A stretch of DNA of 45,074 nt from Candidatus Nitrosopumilus sp. (GCA_018263505.1 JAANXA010000004.1:1-45074); one strand, 5' to 3'; counted from the first letter of the stretch, positions 33,030 to 41,541 are shown. Numbers and translations: made by a program. Notes: a model not told the origin generated them from the sequence alone.

Positions 33030-33443
33030 ATGTCTGAAGAACAAAAAAGCCATGAATGGGATTCATTATGGGAAGAATATACTAAATCACTAGAAAACTG
33101 GAAATCTCTTTTCGACCAAATTCAAAATTCTAATAATGAGATGCAAGATAAATTTAATCAAATTTGGGAAAAAGCAGCCGGGGAATCTAGTAATGACACT
33201 CTAAAATTATTTGGAGAAAATTGGCAAAAAGCTATGACTGATGCAGGAATGAATTATTTTAAAGACTTTGGTACAAATTGGCAAAAAGCTCTTAATGACA
33301 CCAATGCTTCAACGTTTAAACAATTTATTGAAAATTGGCACAAATCTCTTAGCACATCTGGTTTAGAACAAATGAATACCTACGGTGAAATGATGAAAAA
33401 ATTTACTGAAACATGGAATTCTATGTGGCCTAAACAACAATAG
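33030..33443 (+). CDS. Phasin-like helical protein with W-K repeats, 137 aa
   Basis: A soluble, strongly amphipathic helical protein. Similar segments recur (FGENWQKAM, FGTNWQKAL, FIENWHKSL) at about 20-23 residue spacing, and the start (WDSLWEEYTKSLENWKSLFD) resembles PhaE/phasin proteins bound to polyhydroxyalkanoate granules. A TTTAAG box is 27 bp before the ATG. A related protein is encoded at 36011-36484. No phaC gene is in the window, so granule association is inference. Confidence 0.75.
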   Translation: MSEEQKSHEWDSLWEEYTKSLENWKSLFDQIQNSNNEMQDKFNQIWEKAAGESSNDTLKLFGENWQKAMTDAGMNYFKDFGTNWQKALNDTNASTFKQFIENWHKSLSTSGLEQMNTYGEMMKKFTETWNSMWPKQQ

Positions 33444-33503
33444 TTTTTTTGAATATTATTTATTTTATATTAAAAAATCTGTTATCCCACATTTTTAATT
33501 CAT

Positions 33504-34184
33504 TTATTTCCATGCTGTAAGTTCTTTAATTTTCTCTCTTACATCTTCAATTAATCGCTTCATCACTGTGATGTAGATTTCAGATATGTAAACAATTTCG
33601 ACGTATTTGTGATTATCTATATCTAAAAATGCTGATGCAACTATTTGTTTGTCATTTACTTTTGGCTCATTTTTCATTTTTCTTTTTTGATTCATAATTT
33701 CTAGAAATGTGGGCAATTGTCTCTTTATCTCAACTGTTATTTCTTCTTTTGAGCGTAATTTTTTATTGCTTAAATCAACATTGATTTGTTGATTTATGTC
33801 ATCTTTGTATCTGTTTGATGCTCTAATCATAATTTTGATTTCAGGCATTTTTTGATTTTTTTTAGATTGACAAATTTTTCTCATCATATTTGGAAATGGA
33901 TTTTGATGTTCTTGTAAAAATTTTTTAATATACCATTTTGAAAATTCTATTGCTTTTGAATCCATTTTTGTTTTTGCACTATCCGTAAATTTTTCATATG
34001 TAATTTTTTCTGAAATGAATAAACCAAAATCTCTATTTGCTTCTTCAAAAATTAAATTAAATATTTTCTCGATTGAATTAATATATTTTGTAAAAAAATA
34101 ATTTACGTAAAATGGATCTGGATCATATTGTTTGATTTGTTTTAAATAAATCTCACAATTCTCAATTTCTTTTTCAACATCCAT
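33504..34184 (-). CDS. Uncharacterised helical protein, 226 aa
   Basis: A lysine- and glutamate-rich, largely helical protein (MDVEKEIENCEIYLKQIKQY) with a more beta-like C-terminal third (ASAFLDIDNHKYVEIVYISE). No signal peptide, membrane segment or metal motif is visible. It is 13 bp downstream of another unknown minus-strand gene and probably in one operon with it. I cannot name a family. Confidence 0.7.
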   Translation of the reverse strand: MDVEKEIENCEIYLKQIKQYDPDPFYVNYFFTKYINSIEKIFNLIFEEANRDFGLFISEKITYEKFTDSAKTKMDSKAIEFSKWYIKKFLQEHQNPFPNMMRKICQSKKNQKMPEIKIMIRASNRYKDDINQQINVDLSNKKLRSKEEITVEIKRQLPTFLEIMNQKRKMKNEPKVNDKQIVASAFLDIDNHKYVEIVYISEIYITVMKRLIEDVREKIKELTAWK

Positions 34185-34197
34185 TAGTTTTTCCAGA

Positions 34198-34563
34198 TTA
34201 AGTTATGTCATATTTTGATTGTTTCTTTAAATTTTTTGCCAAATCTTTGAAAATTTCATTTACGCTTACATCTACTAAATTTATGGTGGCATTTTCTTTG
34301 ACTATTTGCTTTTCAAATTTTTCTTTTAATGCAAAAGATACTGATGACCAATGGAGAATTCCTTTTAACTGTTCTTCAATAGTTGCATTAGTTGTTGGAA
34401 AAGTTGCTGGTGAAAAAACAATTCCATTTGTCCATTGCATTGTAGGAATACCTCCACCAGAAGATTTAGTACTAAATGCTATTTGTTTTACCCAATCTTC
34501 AAATTGATACTCAATAATTTCATGAATAATCAGTTTTTTCCACGGCTCTACAGATATTTCCAT
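34198..34563 (-). CDS. Uncharacterised protein, 121 aa
   Basis: It begins MEISVEPWKKLIIHEIIEYQ and contains STKSSGGGIPTMQWTNGIVF, perhaps a loop-rich binding site, then helical sequence ending KQSKYDIT. An opposite-strand ORF (34205-34507) is the weaker reading. It starts 115 bp from the divergent start at 34679 and is co-directional with the gene at 33504-34184. No family is recognised. Confidence 0.65.
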   Translation of the reverse strand: MEISVEPWKKLIIHEIIEYQFEDWVKQIAFSTKSSGGGIPTMQWTNGIVFSPATFPTTNATIEEQLKGILHWSSVSFALKEKFEKQIVKENATINLVDVSVNEIFKDLAKNLKKQSKYDIT

Positions 34564-34645
34564 CCATTTTGATTTTCTTAAACCAATTATAATCTTATTT
34601 TTATAAATATGCTAAAAATTTGTTTTTTTGAAATTATCCGATTGC

Positions 34646-34653
34646 TTATTTAT
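34646..34653 (+). promoter_or_regulatory. TATA-like box for the repeat protein
   Basis: TTATTTAT is centred 29 bp before ATG 34679, which supports that start over the in-frame codon at 34628. Confidence 0.5.
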
Positions 34654-34678
34654 TAGAAAACAATCACTATTTTCTATA

Positions 34679-35986
34679 ATGAATAAATGGGCTGATTACT
34701 TAATCTCTGAAGTAAGTTATGATTCTGATCATTTGATCTTACTTGCACTTAGACATAAAGAAACAAAAGATGGAATAACTAAAGGAAAACCTGTTGATCG
34801 TTTAACAATTTCTTCAGATATCAAAAATGGATCTGTTTACATTACAATCTATAATCTAACAAAATCTTGGAAAAGAGGAGAAAAAATCAAAACTTTTTCA
34901 ATTGATGGTACTCCTTATCTCAGAATTGATGAAAATAAAGATAAATTAGATTTTCTTGGCGATTTACCTCCTTTGCAAATAATCAAACCCGAATCAATTC
35001 AAGAATCAGAATTTCCATCTGATAATGAATTTTCTACAGAACAGTTATCTCAAATAGATGACTTGGAAAAACAAATTAAAAAATTAGAAGATACATTACC
35101 CTCTCAAACTCCCCAAAAAGTTATTTTTAACGATAATGAATTTTCTACAGAACAACTATCTCAAATATCTGATTTGAAAAAACAAATTCAGGAATTAGAA
35201 TCAACACCAGAACCATCCAGTCCTAGAGGTTCATTACCAAAAGAATCCTCAGAAGAACTTTCCCAGGAATTAGAATCAACACCAGAATCAGAACCTGAAG
35301 AAGCTACTCCAGAACAATTAGCTAGACTAGAACAATTAGAAAAACAAATTCAGGAATTAGAATCAACACCAGAACCATCCAGTCCTAGAGGTTCATTACC
35401 AAAAGAATCCTCAGAAGAACTTTCCCAGGAATTAGAATCAACACCAGAATCAGAACCTGAACAACTTTCACAAGTAAATGATTTGGAAAAACAAATTGAT
35501 GAGTTGGAAGATGTGTTATCTGTTCAGCGCTTGCCTGACACTCCTATTGAAGAAGATCCTACTCCTGAACAACTTTCACAAGTAAATGATTTGGAAAAAC
35601 AAATTGATGAGTTGGAAAATGTATTATTTACCCAATTAAATACATCTTCACAAGATCCTCCAACTTCTGAACAATTAACTAGAATTAAAGAATCAGAAAA
35701 TGAAATTGAAAAATTAGAATCTATTGATATTGAACATGAAATCATTGATACATTAGCAAAACAGAATAAGAAACTTGATGACATTGAAAAAAATCTTCAC
35801 ATTCCTTTAGAAACCAAAAAAATCGAATCTACTAATCCTATGGAAGCGTACTGTGTAAAATGTAAAATCAAAAGAGAAATCAAAAATCCTGAAGAAATAA
35901 TTATGAAAAATGGAAGAAATGCTGTAAGAGGATTTTGTATTGTTTGCAACTGTAAAATTTTTCGAATTGGTAAAATAAAAAAATAA
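34679..35986 (+). CDS. Protein with DUF3892-like head, 18-residue coiled-coil repeats and zinc-ribbon tail, 435 aa
   Basis: Residues about 1-75 (MNKWADYLISEVSYDSDHLI) resemble DUF3892. Residues about 115-370 are built from an 18-residue unit, EQLSQVNDLEKQIDELED and variants, separated by Pro/Ser/Glu-rich linkers. The last 45 residues are a ribbon (AYCVKCKIKREIKNP ... CIVCNCKIFRIG) like DUF5679. The DNA repeats are partly identical, so the number of units probably varies between strains. It may be a scaffold or adaptor. ATG 34679 is chosen by TATA spacing. The function is unknown. Confidence 0.8.
   Translation: MNKWADYLISEVSYDSDHLILLALRHKETKDGITKGKPVDRLTISSDIKNGSVYITIYNLTKSWKRGEKIKTFSIDGTPYLRIDENKDKLDFLGDLPPLQIIKPESIQESEFPSDNEFSTEQLSQIDDLEKQIKKLEDTLPSQTPQKVIFNDNEFSTEQLSQISDLKKQIQELESTPEPSSPRGSLPKESSEELSQELESTPESEPEEATPEQLARLEQLEKQIQELESTPEPSSPRGSLPKESSEELSQELESTPESEPEQLSQVNDLEKQIDELEDVLSVQRLPDTPIEEDPTPEQLSQVNDLEKQIDELENVLFTQLNTSSQDPPTSEQLTRIKESENEIEKLESIDIEHEIIDTLAKQNKKLDDIEKNLHIPLETKKIESTNPMEAYCVKCKIKREIKNPEEIIMKNGRNAVRGFCIVCNCKIFRIGKIKK
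35178..35299 (+). repeat. 122-bp direct repeat inside the repeat protein, copy 1
   Basis: It is identical by eye to 35340-35461 (offset 162 bp = 54 codons). Perfect identity at the DNA level implies very recent duplication. Confidence 0.9.
35340..35461 (+). repeat. 122-bp direct repeat, copy 2
   Basis: This is the second copy of the repeat at 35178-35299, in the same reading frame. Confidence 0.9.
35456..35509 (+). repeat. 54-bp repeat unit, copy 1 (second at 35564-35617)
   Basis: A 54-bp identical block encoding the 18-residue unit recurs after 108 bp at 35564-35617. Offsets of 108 and 162 bp are both multiples of 54. Confidence 0.88.
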
Positions 35987-36010
35987 TTTGATCTTTTTAA
36001 TTTAAAAATA

Positions 36011-36484
36011 TTACATTTGATTTGATTGCCATGCTTGATTGAATCTTTTAATAGCTTCTTGATATGCCATTATGGAATCTTCCCCTGATGTTTTGAGAAA
36101 TCTTTCCCATTGGTCGTTAAATTTTTTAACTGATTCAATATTTGTTTCTTTGAAAATACCTTCAATCATTTTTGTTTGTTGTTTAATGTATTCTGGTCCT
36201 ATCTCTTCCCATGTATTTTCCCAACTCGAATTCACTTTTTTTAATAATTCTGCATCTGATTCAATTGCTTTTTGACATGCATCATGATATGTCATCAAAG
36301 TTTCATTGGTTGCTTTTTGCCATTGTGCTAGTGATTCTTTCCATCCATTTAATGCAGAATTGTATTCTTTCCATGCTTTGTCAAATTCAGGTTTTTTTGA
36401 TGATTGTTTTGCTTGTTTTTTAGGCTTAGAAACTGTCTTTTTCACTGATTTTTTCTTTGCAGTATTTTTCTTTTTTACGGCCAT
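36011..36484 (-). CDS. Phasin-like protein with lysine-rich histone-like tail, 157 aa
   Basis: The first 30 residues are lysine-rich (MAVKKKNTAKKKSVKKTVSK), like the DNA-binding tails of PhaF or H1-like proteins. The remainder is amphipathic helix with Trp spaced as in the protein at 33030-33443 (WKEYNSALNGWKESLAQWQK). It may coat granules and tether them to DNA, as PhaF does in pseudomonads, but this is inference from architecture only. Confidence 0.75.
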   Translation of the reverse strand: MAVKKKNTAKKKSVKKTVSKPKKQAKQSSKKPEFDKAWKEYNSALNGWKESLAQWQKATNETLMTYHDACQKAIESDAELLKKVNSSWENTWEEIGPEYIKQQTKMIEGIFKETNIESVKKFNDQWERFLKTSGEDSIMAYQEAIKRFNQAWQSNQM

Positions 36485-36537
36485 ATGTTATTTTGATAAT
36501 GGTATATGTTAAATCTTTTAGGTTCATTCAAAAAATT

Positions 36538-36702
36538 TCATTTTTTACTAAACTCGGATGCTTTGTTAAATTTTGGAAAATATTCTTTATCTTTATTTGA
36601 GAATAATTCTAAATGTTTTTGACAAAGATTTCGTGTTTCATGAAAACTTATTTTGACTGTTTCTTTAGCTTTTAACTTACATTCTGAAATACTACATTGC
36701 AA
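36538..36702 (-). CDS. Small C4-type zinc-finger-like protein, 54 aa
   Basis: This short ORF lies in the 309-bp gap at 36485-36793. From TTG 36702 it reads MQCSISECKLKAKETVKISF and ends FNKASEFSKK. Cys3, Cys8, Cys27 and His30 form a CxxxxC...CxxH pattern able to hold zinc. A GAGGTT site about 10 bp and a TTTAAT box about 28 bp upstream support the start. It is separated from the phasin-like gene by 53 bp on the same strand. The family is unknown; the rest of the gap shows nothing else. Confidence 0.7.
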   Translation of the reverse strand: MQCSISECKLKAKETVKISFHETRNLCQKHLELFSNKDKEYFPKFNKASEFSKK

Positions 36703-36793
36703 TATGAAAAATAACCTCTATTTACTATTAAAATTTTGAAATTATGTAATTACCTTCTACTAGATTTTTATCATTGAACATTATTGATAAATT

Positions 36794-37003
36794 ATGAATG
36801 ATGATGAAAAAGGCAAACGATTTTTAGAATTAATAGATGAACAAAATAATCTTCAATGGAGTATAATTGCAAAATTATCTTCACTTGTAAATATGAAATG
36901 GAATTCAGATGAATTACAACAAGAATTAGAAACTTTAACTAAAAAACATTCTACGATTACAAAAGAACTTAACAGTCTTGATGAAAATAACAGTATTTTA
37001 TAA
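36794..37003 (+). CDS. Small coiled-coil protein, 69 aa
   Basis: MNDDEKGKRFLELIDEQNNL and the following residues form one amphipathic helix with a turn near MKWNSD, then a second helix rich in Glu, Lys and Leu. It ends 6 bp inside the convergent ctaB gene. No family is recognised. A two-helix hairpin adaptor is a reasonable structural guess. Confidence 0.6.
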   Translation: MNDDEKGKRFLELIDEQNNLQWSIIAKLSSLVNMKWNSDELQQELETLTKKHSTITKELNSLDENNSIL

Positions 37004-37927
37004 TGCTGAGTCAACCATTAATGCAATAAATAATACCGCCAAATAAGGACTAGAAAATTTAAACAAAGTCCATGATGCTTTTTCTACAGGTTTGATAATT
37101 ACCCAAATTGATAATCCAATCATTAATGCTCCTGAGGCAATTGCAGTCCATAAATATACATCACTTACCATCTCATCACCACTTTCAGTTGTAATGAAAA
37201 ACGGGGCAATTGAAAATAACACCATTACTACAGTAGAACCCGCAATGGCTCTTGCTGATGTTTTTTCAGACTGAACTGCAGTTAACATCGGAACGTTGAC
37301 TTTGTTATAATCTTCTTTGAAATGTAATGTTAATGCCCAAATATGCATCGGAATCCATATGAATACTAATCCTGCCATTGCTAATCCCATAGTCCATAAA
37401 TCTGTCATTGTAACTGCTACCCATCCAATCATTGGAGGTGAACCGCCACATAATCCACCTAAAATAATATTTGTTCGTGAATTTCTTTTTAATCCATAAG
37501 AGTATACTAATACATTATTTGCTAATCCAAATGCAATAAATGCCGTTGCCCAAACCCCTTGTTCAATTGTAGTTGTTAAAGAAATACCTAATGCTAACAC
37601 TAATGAGATTCCAGCTAACACCAACCCAAAATTTCTAGCTTTTACAGCTGGAAAAATTCTCTTTGATGGTAAAGGCCTGCCTTTTGTTCTCTCCATGATG
37701 GCGTCAATATCTTTATCATGATAATTTGTTAAGGTATTAGCAGCTGCAGAACCTGCTGCAACTGAAAATAACATTAACAACCATGTTGCTGGAGAAATTT
37801 CAATATTGTAAATATTTGAAGCTGTTAATGCTGCACCAAATGCAGTAAATACTAACAAATACCAAATTTTTGGTTTAGTTAATTCATAATATACTGCAAC
37901 TCTTGATTCTGATTTTTGCTTTTGCAC
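36998..37927 (-). CDS. ctaB: Protoheme IX farnesyltransferase (heme O synthase)
   Basis: It attaches a farnesyl group to heme B for heme-copper oxidases. The UbiA-type Asp-rich motif NYHDKDIDAIMERTKGRPLP spans residues 68-87, and about eight hydrophobic helices follow. A second conserved loop is HFKEDYNKVNVPM. The GTG start gives 309 residues, as expected. The Lrp-type regulator gene ends 2 bp upstream, so the two form an operon. Aerobic respiration is implied. Confidence 0.95.
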   Translation of the reverse strand: MQKQKSESRVAVYYELTKPKIWYLLVFTAFGAALTASNIYNIEISPATWLLMLFSVAAGSAAANTLTNYHDKDIDAIMERTKGRPLPSKRIFPAVKARNFGLVLAGISLVLALGISLTTTIEQGVWATAFIAFGLANNVLVYSYGLKRNSRTNIILGGLCGGSPPMIGWVAVTMTDLWTMGLAMAGLVFIWIPMHIWALTLHFKEDYNKVNVPMLTAVQSEKTSARAIAGSTVVMVLFSIAPFFITTESGDEMVSDVYLWTAIASGALMIGLSIWVIIKPVEKASWTLFKFSSPYLAVLFIALMVDSAL

Positions 37928-37929
37928 TT

Positions 37930-38397
37930 TTAGTCATTACCTTTTGATGTCATATATGGCATTGCTTTTGTACGTGATTTCATTTCAATAAATGATTCTG
38001 AAGATTGAATTCCTTCAATCCTGCCAATATTCTCAGATACAAGTTTGTGCATTTGATCTAATGATTTTGAATACATTGTTACTAAAATGTCAAATCTACC
38101 TGTAACTTCTGCAACTTCTCTAACTCCTTCAATTTTGAAAAGTTCTTCAATAACATGATCTCTTTTTTTTGTATCCATATTAATTCCTGTTAGAGCTTTA
38201 ACATCATATCCTAATTCTGAATCGTTAACAACAATAGTAAAACGCTCAATTAATTTTCTTTTTACCAATCGTTTGATCCTTGAATAGACTACAGATGAAT
38301 TAACATTGATTTTTTTTGATAAACGTGGAACTGAAATTGAAGCATCATTTGATAATTCAGATAAAATCTGTAAATCTAAATCATCTACTTTTACCAT
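37930..38397 (-). CDS. Lrp/AsnC-family transcriptional regulator
   Basis: An N-terminal HTH (LQILSELSNDASISVPRLSK, then KINVNSSVVYSRIKRL) is followed by the RAM ligand-binding domain (VREVAEVTGRFDILVTMYSK). The 155 residues are typical. Such proteins respond to amino acids or other small ligands. It lies 2 bp upstream of ctaB and 70 bp after asd, so it may regulate heme synthesis or amino-acid genes; the ligand is unknown. Confidence 0.93.
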   Translation of the reverse strand: MVKVDDLDLQILSELSNDASISVPRLSKKINVNSSVVYSRIKRLVKRKLIERFTIVVNDSELGYDVKALTGINMDTKKRDHVIEELFKIEGVREVAEVTGRFDILVTMYSKSLDQMHKLVSENIGRIEGIQSSESFIEMKSRTKAMPYMTSKGND

Positions 38398-38467
38398 TTA
38401 AAACACCTGAATCGCTCTAATTTTTGGATCTTATAAAGTTATTATTGAAAAAATTTCAAAAAATCGT

Positions 38468-39544
38468 CTAAATTTTATCTTTTTTGTATAACATTTCTGC
38501 CAATAACACTGCACCTTTTGCAGAACCCATTTTCTTGTTATGGGAAAATAGCATGTACTTTAATCCATGATCAAACAATTCTTCATTTTCTACTCTTCCA
38601 ATTGTAGTAGTCATTCCATCTCCAACTGTTCTTTCCATTCTTGGTTGTGGTCTTGTAGGATCTTCATGAAATGCATAGTAGTCTTTTGGAGCTGATGGTA
38701 ACCCTGTGACTGAAATTTCTTTGTTAGTTTGATTGTAAGTTTCCTTTGCTTTTTGTGGATCAATTTCTTCAGTTGTTTCTACAAATACTGATTCAGTATG
38801 ACCATCTATTACTGGAACTCTAGTACACGTGCAACTAATTTTTATGTCTGCATCCTCAATTTTTCCGTCTTTTAATTTTCCTAAGATTTTTTTTGTCTCT
38901 AATCTTACTTTTCCTTCTTCTTTTGGAATGTATGGAATAATGTTATCTGTAATTCCCATTGCAGAAACTCCTGATTTTCCTCCTCCTGAAATAGCCTGCA
39001 TTGAAGTCATCATAACTTTTTTTGCACCATATTTTTCTAATAGTGGTTTTAATGTAATTGCTAAACCTGTTGTTGTACAATTAGGAAGTGGTGCCACCCA
39101 TCCTTTCCAATTTCTATTCTTTTTTTGCACTTCTAATAATTCTGTTTGTTCATCATTAATTCCTGGAATAAGTATTGGAACATCATCTTCATATCTATAT
39201 GCTGAACTTGTAGAAATCACTGGAATTTCAGCTGCCATTTTAGTTTCAATGTCTCTTGCAGCTACTGATTCTACTGCTGAAAATACTAAGTCTAATTGTG
39301 ATGTATCTAATTCATCTATACTTTTCACTGTCATTGTTTTGATGTATTCTGGAATTTCTCCACCTACATCCCAAGCAACAATTCCATTAGCGTCTTTAAT
39401 TGCATCTAGATAATTTTTACCTGCAGAACGCTCAGATGCTGCTATTTGGGTTACCTCAAACCATGGGTGATTTTCTAAAGATTGAACAAATTCTTGTCCT
39501 ACAGCACCTGTCACTCCTATAATTGCCACTTTTTTCTTATCCAT
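38468..39544 (-). CDS. asd: Aspartate-semialdehyde dehydrogenase (or malonyl/succinyl-CoA reductase relative)
   Basis: Asd reduces aspartyl phosphate to the semialdehyde for Thr, Met and Lys. The Rossmann motif GVTGAVGQEF (10-19) binds NADP, the catalytic Cys156 is in PLPNCTTTG, SGGGKSG follows, and a histidine lies in VPVIDGHTES. The archaeal Asd fold is shared with malonyl-CoA reductase of Sulfolobales, so an alternative role in carbon fixation cannot be ruled out. It is divergent from the cobalamin cluster. Confidence 0.9.
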   Translation of the reverse strand: MDKKKVAIIGVTGAVGQEFVQSLENHPWFEVTQIAASERSAGKNYLDAIKDANGIVAWDVGGEIPEYIKTMTVKSIDELDTSQLDLVFSAVESVAARDIETKMAAEIPVISTSSAYRYEDDVPILIPGINDEQTELLEVQKKNRNWKGWVAPLPNCTTTGLAITLKPLLEKYGAKKVMMTSMQAISGGGKSGVSAMGITDNIIPYIPKEEGKVRLETKKILGKLKDGKIEDADIKISCTCTRVPVIDGHTESVFVETTEEIDPQKAKETYNQTNKEISVTGLPSAPKDYYAFHEDPTRPQPRMERTVGDGMTTTIGRVENEELFDHGLKYMLFSHNKKMGSAKGAVLLAEMLYKKDKI

Positions 39545-39652
39545 ATTTTGAATGTTGATTCATCAATTAATAATCGTTTTCTGAATTACCACAACATACT
39601 AAATCCACCAATTCTATTTGGAACTGTGAAAATAAGAACAAAAAGCGCAATT

Positions 39653-40705
39653 ATGAAACATAATCCTGTTATTCATGGTGGAAAATTCTCCATTTCTGAT
39701 TTAGATCCTGAAATTATCGATTTTAGTTCCAATGTTGGCCCATTGGGAATCCCCCCACCTGTCAAACAAATTCTAAAAAAAATCCTTGATAAAATGAGTC
39801 TTTATCCGGATTTAGATTCAACTTCTCTAAGATCAGATCTCAAAAAATATGTTGGATTCCCAGAATCAAATTTGATTGTTGGAAATGGTGCTATTGAAAT
39901 AATCTATAATTTTTGTAATGCATTTCTTGCTAAAAAGAAAATTTTAATTCCTGCTCCAACATTTAGTGAATATGAATCTGCATCAAAACTTGTAGATTGT
40001 AAAATTGAATTTTTTAAAACTATGAATTTATCTGAAAATCTAGATTTATTCATTTCTAAAATTCCAACTAATGGCTGTGTGTTTATTTGTAATCCAAATA
40101 ACCCAACTGGAAATATTTTATCAAAAAAACAACTAAAACAAATTATTTTAACTGCTAAGAAGAAATCTTGTTTTGTTTTTGTCGATGAATGTTTCATTGA
40201 ATTAGTTCCAAAATCAAATGAATCTGTATTACCTTTGATTAAAAAATTTGACAATCTTTTTGTGTTAAGATCATTGACAAAATCCTTTGGTTTAGCTGGA
40301 GTTAGAATTGGATATGGAGTTGGCTCAAAACAAATGATTAAGATTTTACAAAAAATAAAAATTCCATGGAGTGTAAATGTATTAGCTCAAGAAGCTGGAA
40401 TTCTTGCAATAAAAAATAAATCTCATTTAAAAAAATCAAAATTGATTATACAAAAAGAATATCTTTTTCTAAAAAACAGTATCAACAATATTAAAGGATT
40501 TGAATGTCATGAATCTTCAACTAATTTTATTTTAATTAAAACAAAACAAAATTCTACAAAAATTCAAAAACAATTACTGAAACATAAAATTTTGATACGA
40601 GATTGTAGAAATTTTCATGGATTAAATAATAATTACATTCGAATTGCAATTAAATCTCATAAGGACAATCTAAAATTAGTTAAGGCCATGGAAATAATAT
40701 CATGA
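39653..40705 (+). CDS. cobD: Threonine-phosphate decarboxylase-like PLP enzyme of cobalamin synthesis
   Basis: This class I/II aminotransferase-fold enzyme resembles histidinol-phosphate aminotransferase but starts HGGKFSI ... DFSSNVGPLG, as CobD/CobC proteins do. The Schiff-base Lys210 is in RSLTKSFGLAGVR, with NPNNPTG (147-153) and Asp178. Next to cobQ and cbiB it most likely makes (R)-1-amino-2-propanol O-phosphate for the B12 side chain. The ATG 39653 is preferred to the open frame from 39482, which overlaps asd. It overlaps cobQ by 4 bp. Confidence 0.88.
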   Translation: MKHNPVIHGGKFSISDLDPEIIDFSSNVGPLGIPPPVKQILKKILDKMSLYPDLDSTSLRSDLKKYVGFPESNLIVGNGAIEIIYNFCNAFLAKKKILIPAPTFSEYESASKLVDCKIEFFKTMNLSENLDLFISKIPTNGCVFICNPNNPTGNILSKKQLKQIILTAKKKSCFVFVDECFIELVPKSNESVLPLIKKFDNLFVLRSLTKSFGLAGVRIGYGVGSKQMIKILQKIKIPWSVNVLAQEAGILAIKNKSHLKKSKLIIQKEYLFLKNSINNIKGFECHESSTNFILIKTKQNSTKIQKQLLKHKILIRDCRNFHGLNNNYIRIAIKSHKDNLKLVKAMEIIS

Positions 40706-41541
40706 ATTCAATAATGATTCAGGGCACTGCTTCAGGTGTTGGAAAAACCACTATTGTTGCAGCATTATGTAGAATTTTCTCTGATAAGGGTTATCGTGTG
40801 GCTCCTTTCAAATCCCAAAATATGTCCAATTTTGCATACACATCTTCAAATTTTGAAATTTCTCGTGCACAAGCAATTCAAGCAGTTGCTGCTAGGTGTA
40901 AAATTGAGCCTGATCTTAATCCAATTATGCTTAAACCCTTGGGAAATTACTATAGTGCAATTTTCTTAAATGGAAAATATTTCAAAAAAATGTATGCAAA
41001 AGATTACTATTCAAAATTTGTAAAAACAAAAGGTATCAAAATTGCAACTGATTCTTTATCTCGTCTAAAGAAAAATTATGATTTAATAATTTTAGAAGGT
41101 GCAGGCTCTCCAGCTGAAATAAATCTACAGAAATTCGATATTGCAAATATGAAAATTGCTCAAAAAGCAAATGCTTCTGTATTGTTGGTATCTGATATTG
41201 ACAAAGGTGGTTCTTTTGCTAGTCTTGTTGGAACAATGTCTTTAATTGAAAAAAAATATCAAAAATTTGTAAAAGGATTTGTTTTGAATAAATTTAGAGG
41301 AGATGTTGATGTGTTAAAACCAGGATTAAGAAAAATTAAACAAATTACAGGAATTCCAATTTTAGGAACAATTCCTATGATTGAAACAAATTTACCTGAA
41401 GAAGATTCATTGAATGTAAAACCAAAAGAATTTTCATGGTCAAAAAATAATATTTCTAAAATTGACAAGGATATTGATAAGTTAGCAATTACTGTAAAAA
41501 ATAATCTGAATATTAAAACTATTGAGAAGATGATAAAATGA
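40702..41541 (+). CDS. cobQ: Cobyric acid synthase, synthetase domain only (no GATase domain)
   Basis: CobQ amidates adenosylcobyrinic acid a,c-diamide at four sites using ATP and Gln-derived ammonia. Residues 8-17 are the P-loop GTASGVGKTT, followed by FKSQNMSNFA, EGAGSPAEIN, SDIDKGGSFASL and PEEDSLN, all of the N-terminal domain. The protein ends at residue 279, whereas typical CobQ has about 480-500 residues with a C-terminal glutamine amidotransferase domain. That domain is absent, and the next gene begins 4 bp inside this one, so there is no hidden frameshifted remainder. Free ammonia or a separate glutaminase may supply nitrogen. Confidence 0.88.
   Translation: MNSIMIQGTASGVGKTTIVAALCRIFSDKGYRVAPFKSQNMSNFAYTSSNFEISRAQAIQAVAARCKIEPDLNPIMLKPLGNYYSAIFLNGKYFKKMYAKDYYSKFVKTKGIKIATDSLSRLKKNYDLIILEGAGSPAEINLQKFDIANMKIAQKANASVLLVSDIDKGGSFASLVGTMSLIEKKYQKFVKGFVLNKFRGDVDVLKPGLRKIKQITGIPILGTIPMIETNLPEEDSLNVKPKEFSWSKNNISKIDKDIDKLAITVKNNLNIKTIEKMIK

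Noticed and set aside
34205-34507. 100-aa plus-strand ORF opposite 34198-34563
   Set aside because: The minus-strand reading has a better amino-acid composition and forms an operon with the gene at 33504-34184.
38829-39413. 194-aa plus-strand ORF
   Set aside because: It lies entirely opposite the well-supported asd gene, and its composition is that of an antisense shadow.
39482-39652. N-terminal extension of the cobD-type gene to 39482
   Set aside because: It overlaps the divergent asd start and its promoter region, and the family begins near HGG, just after ATG 39653.
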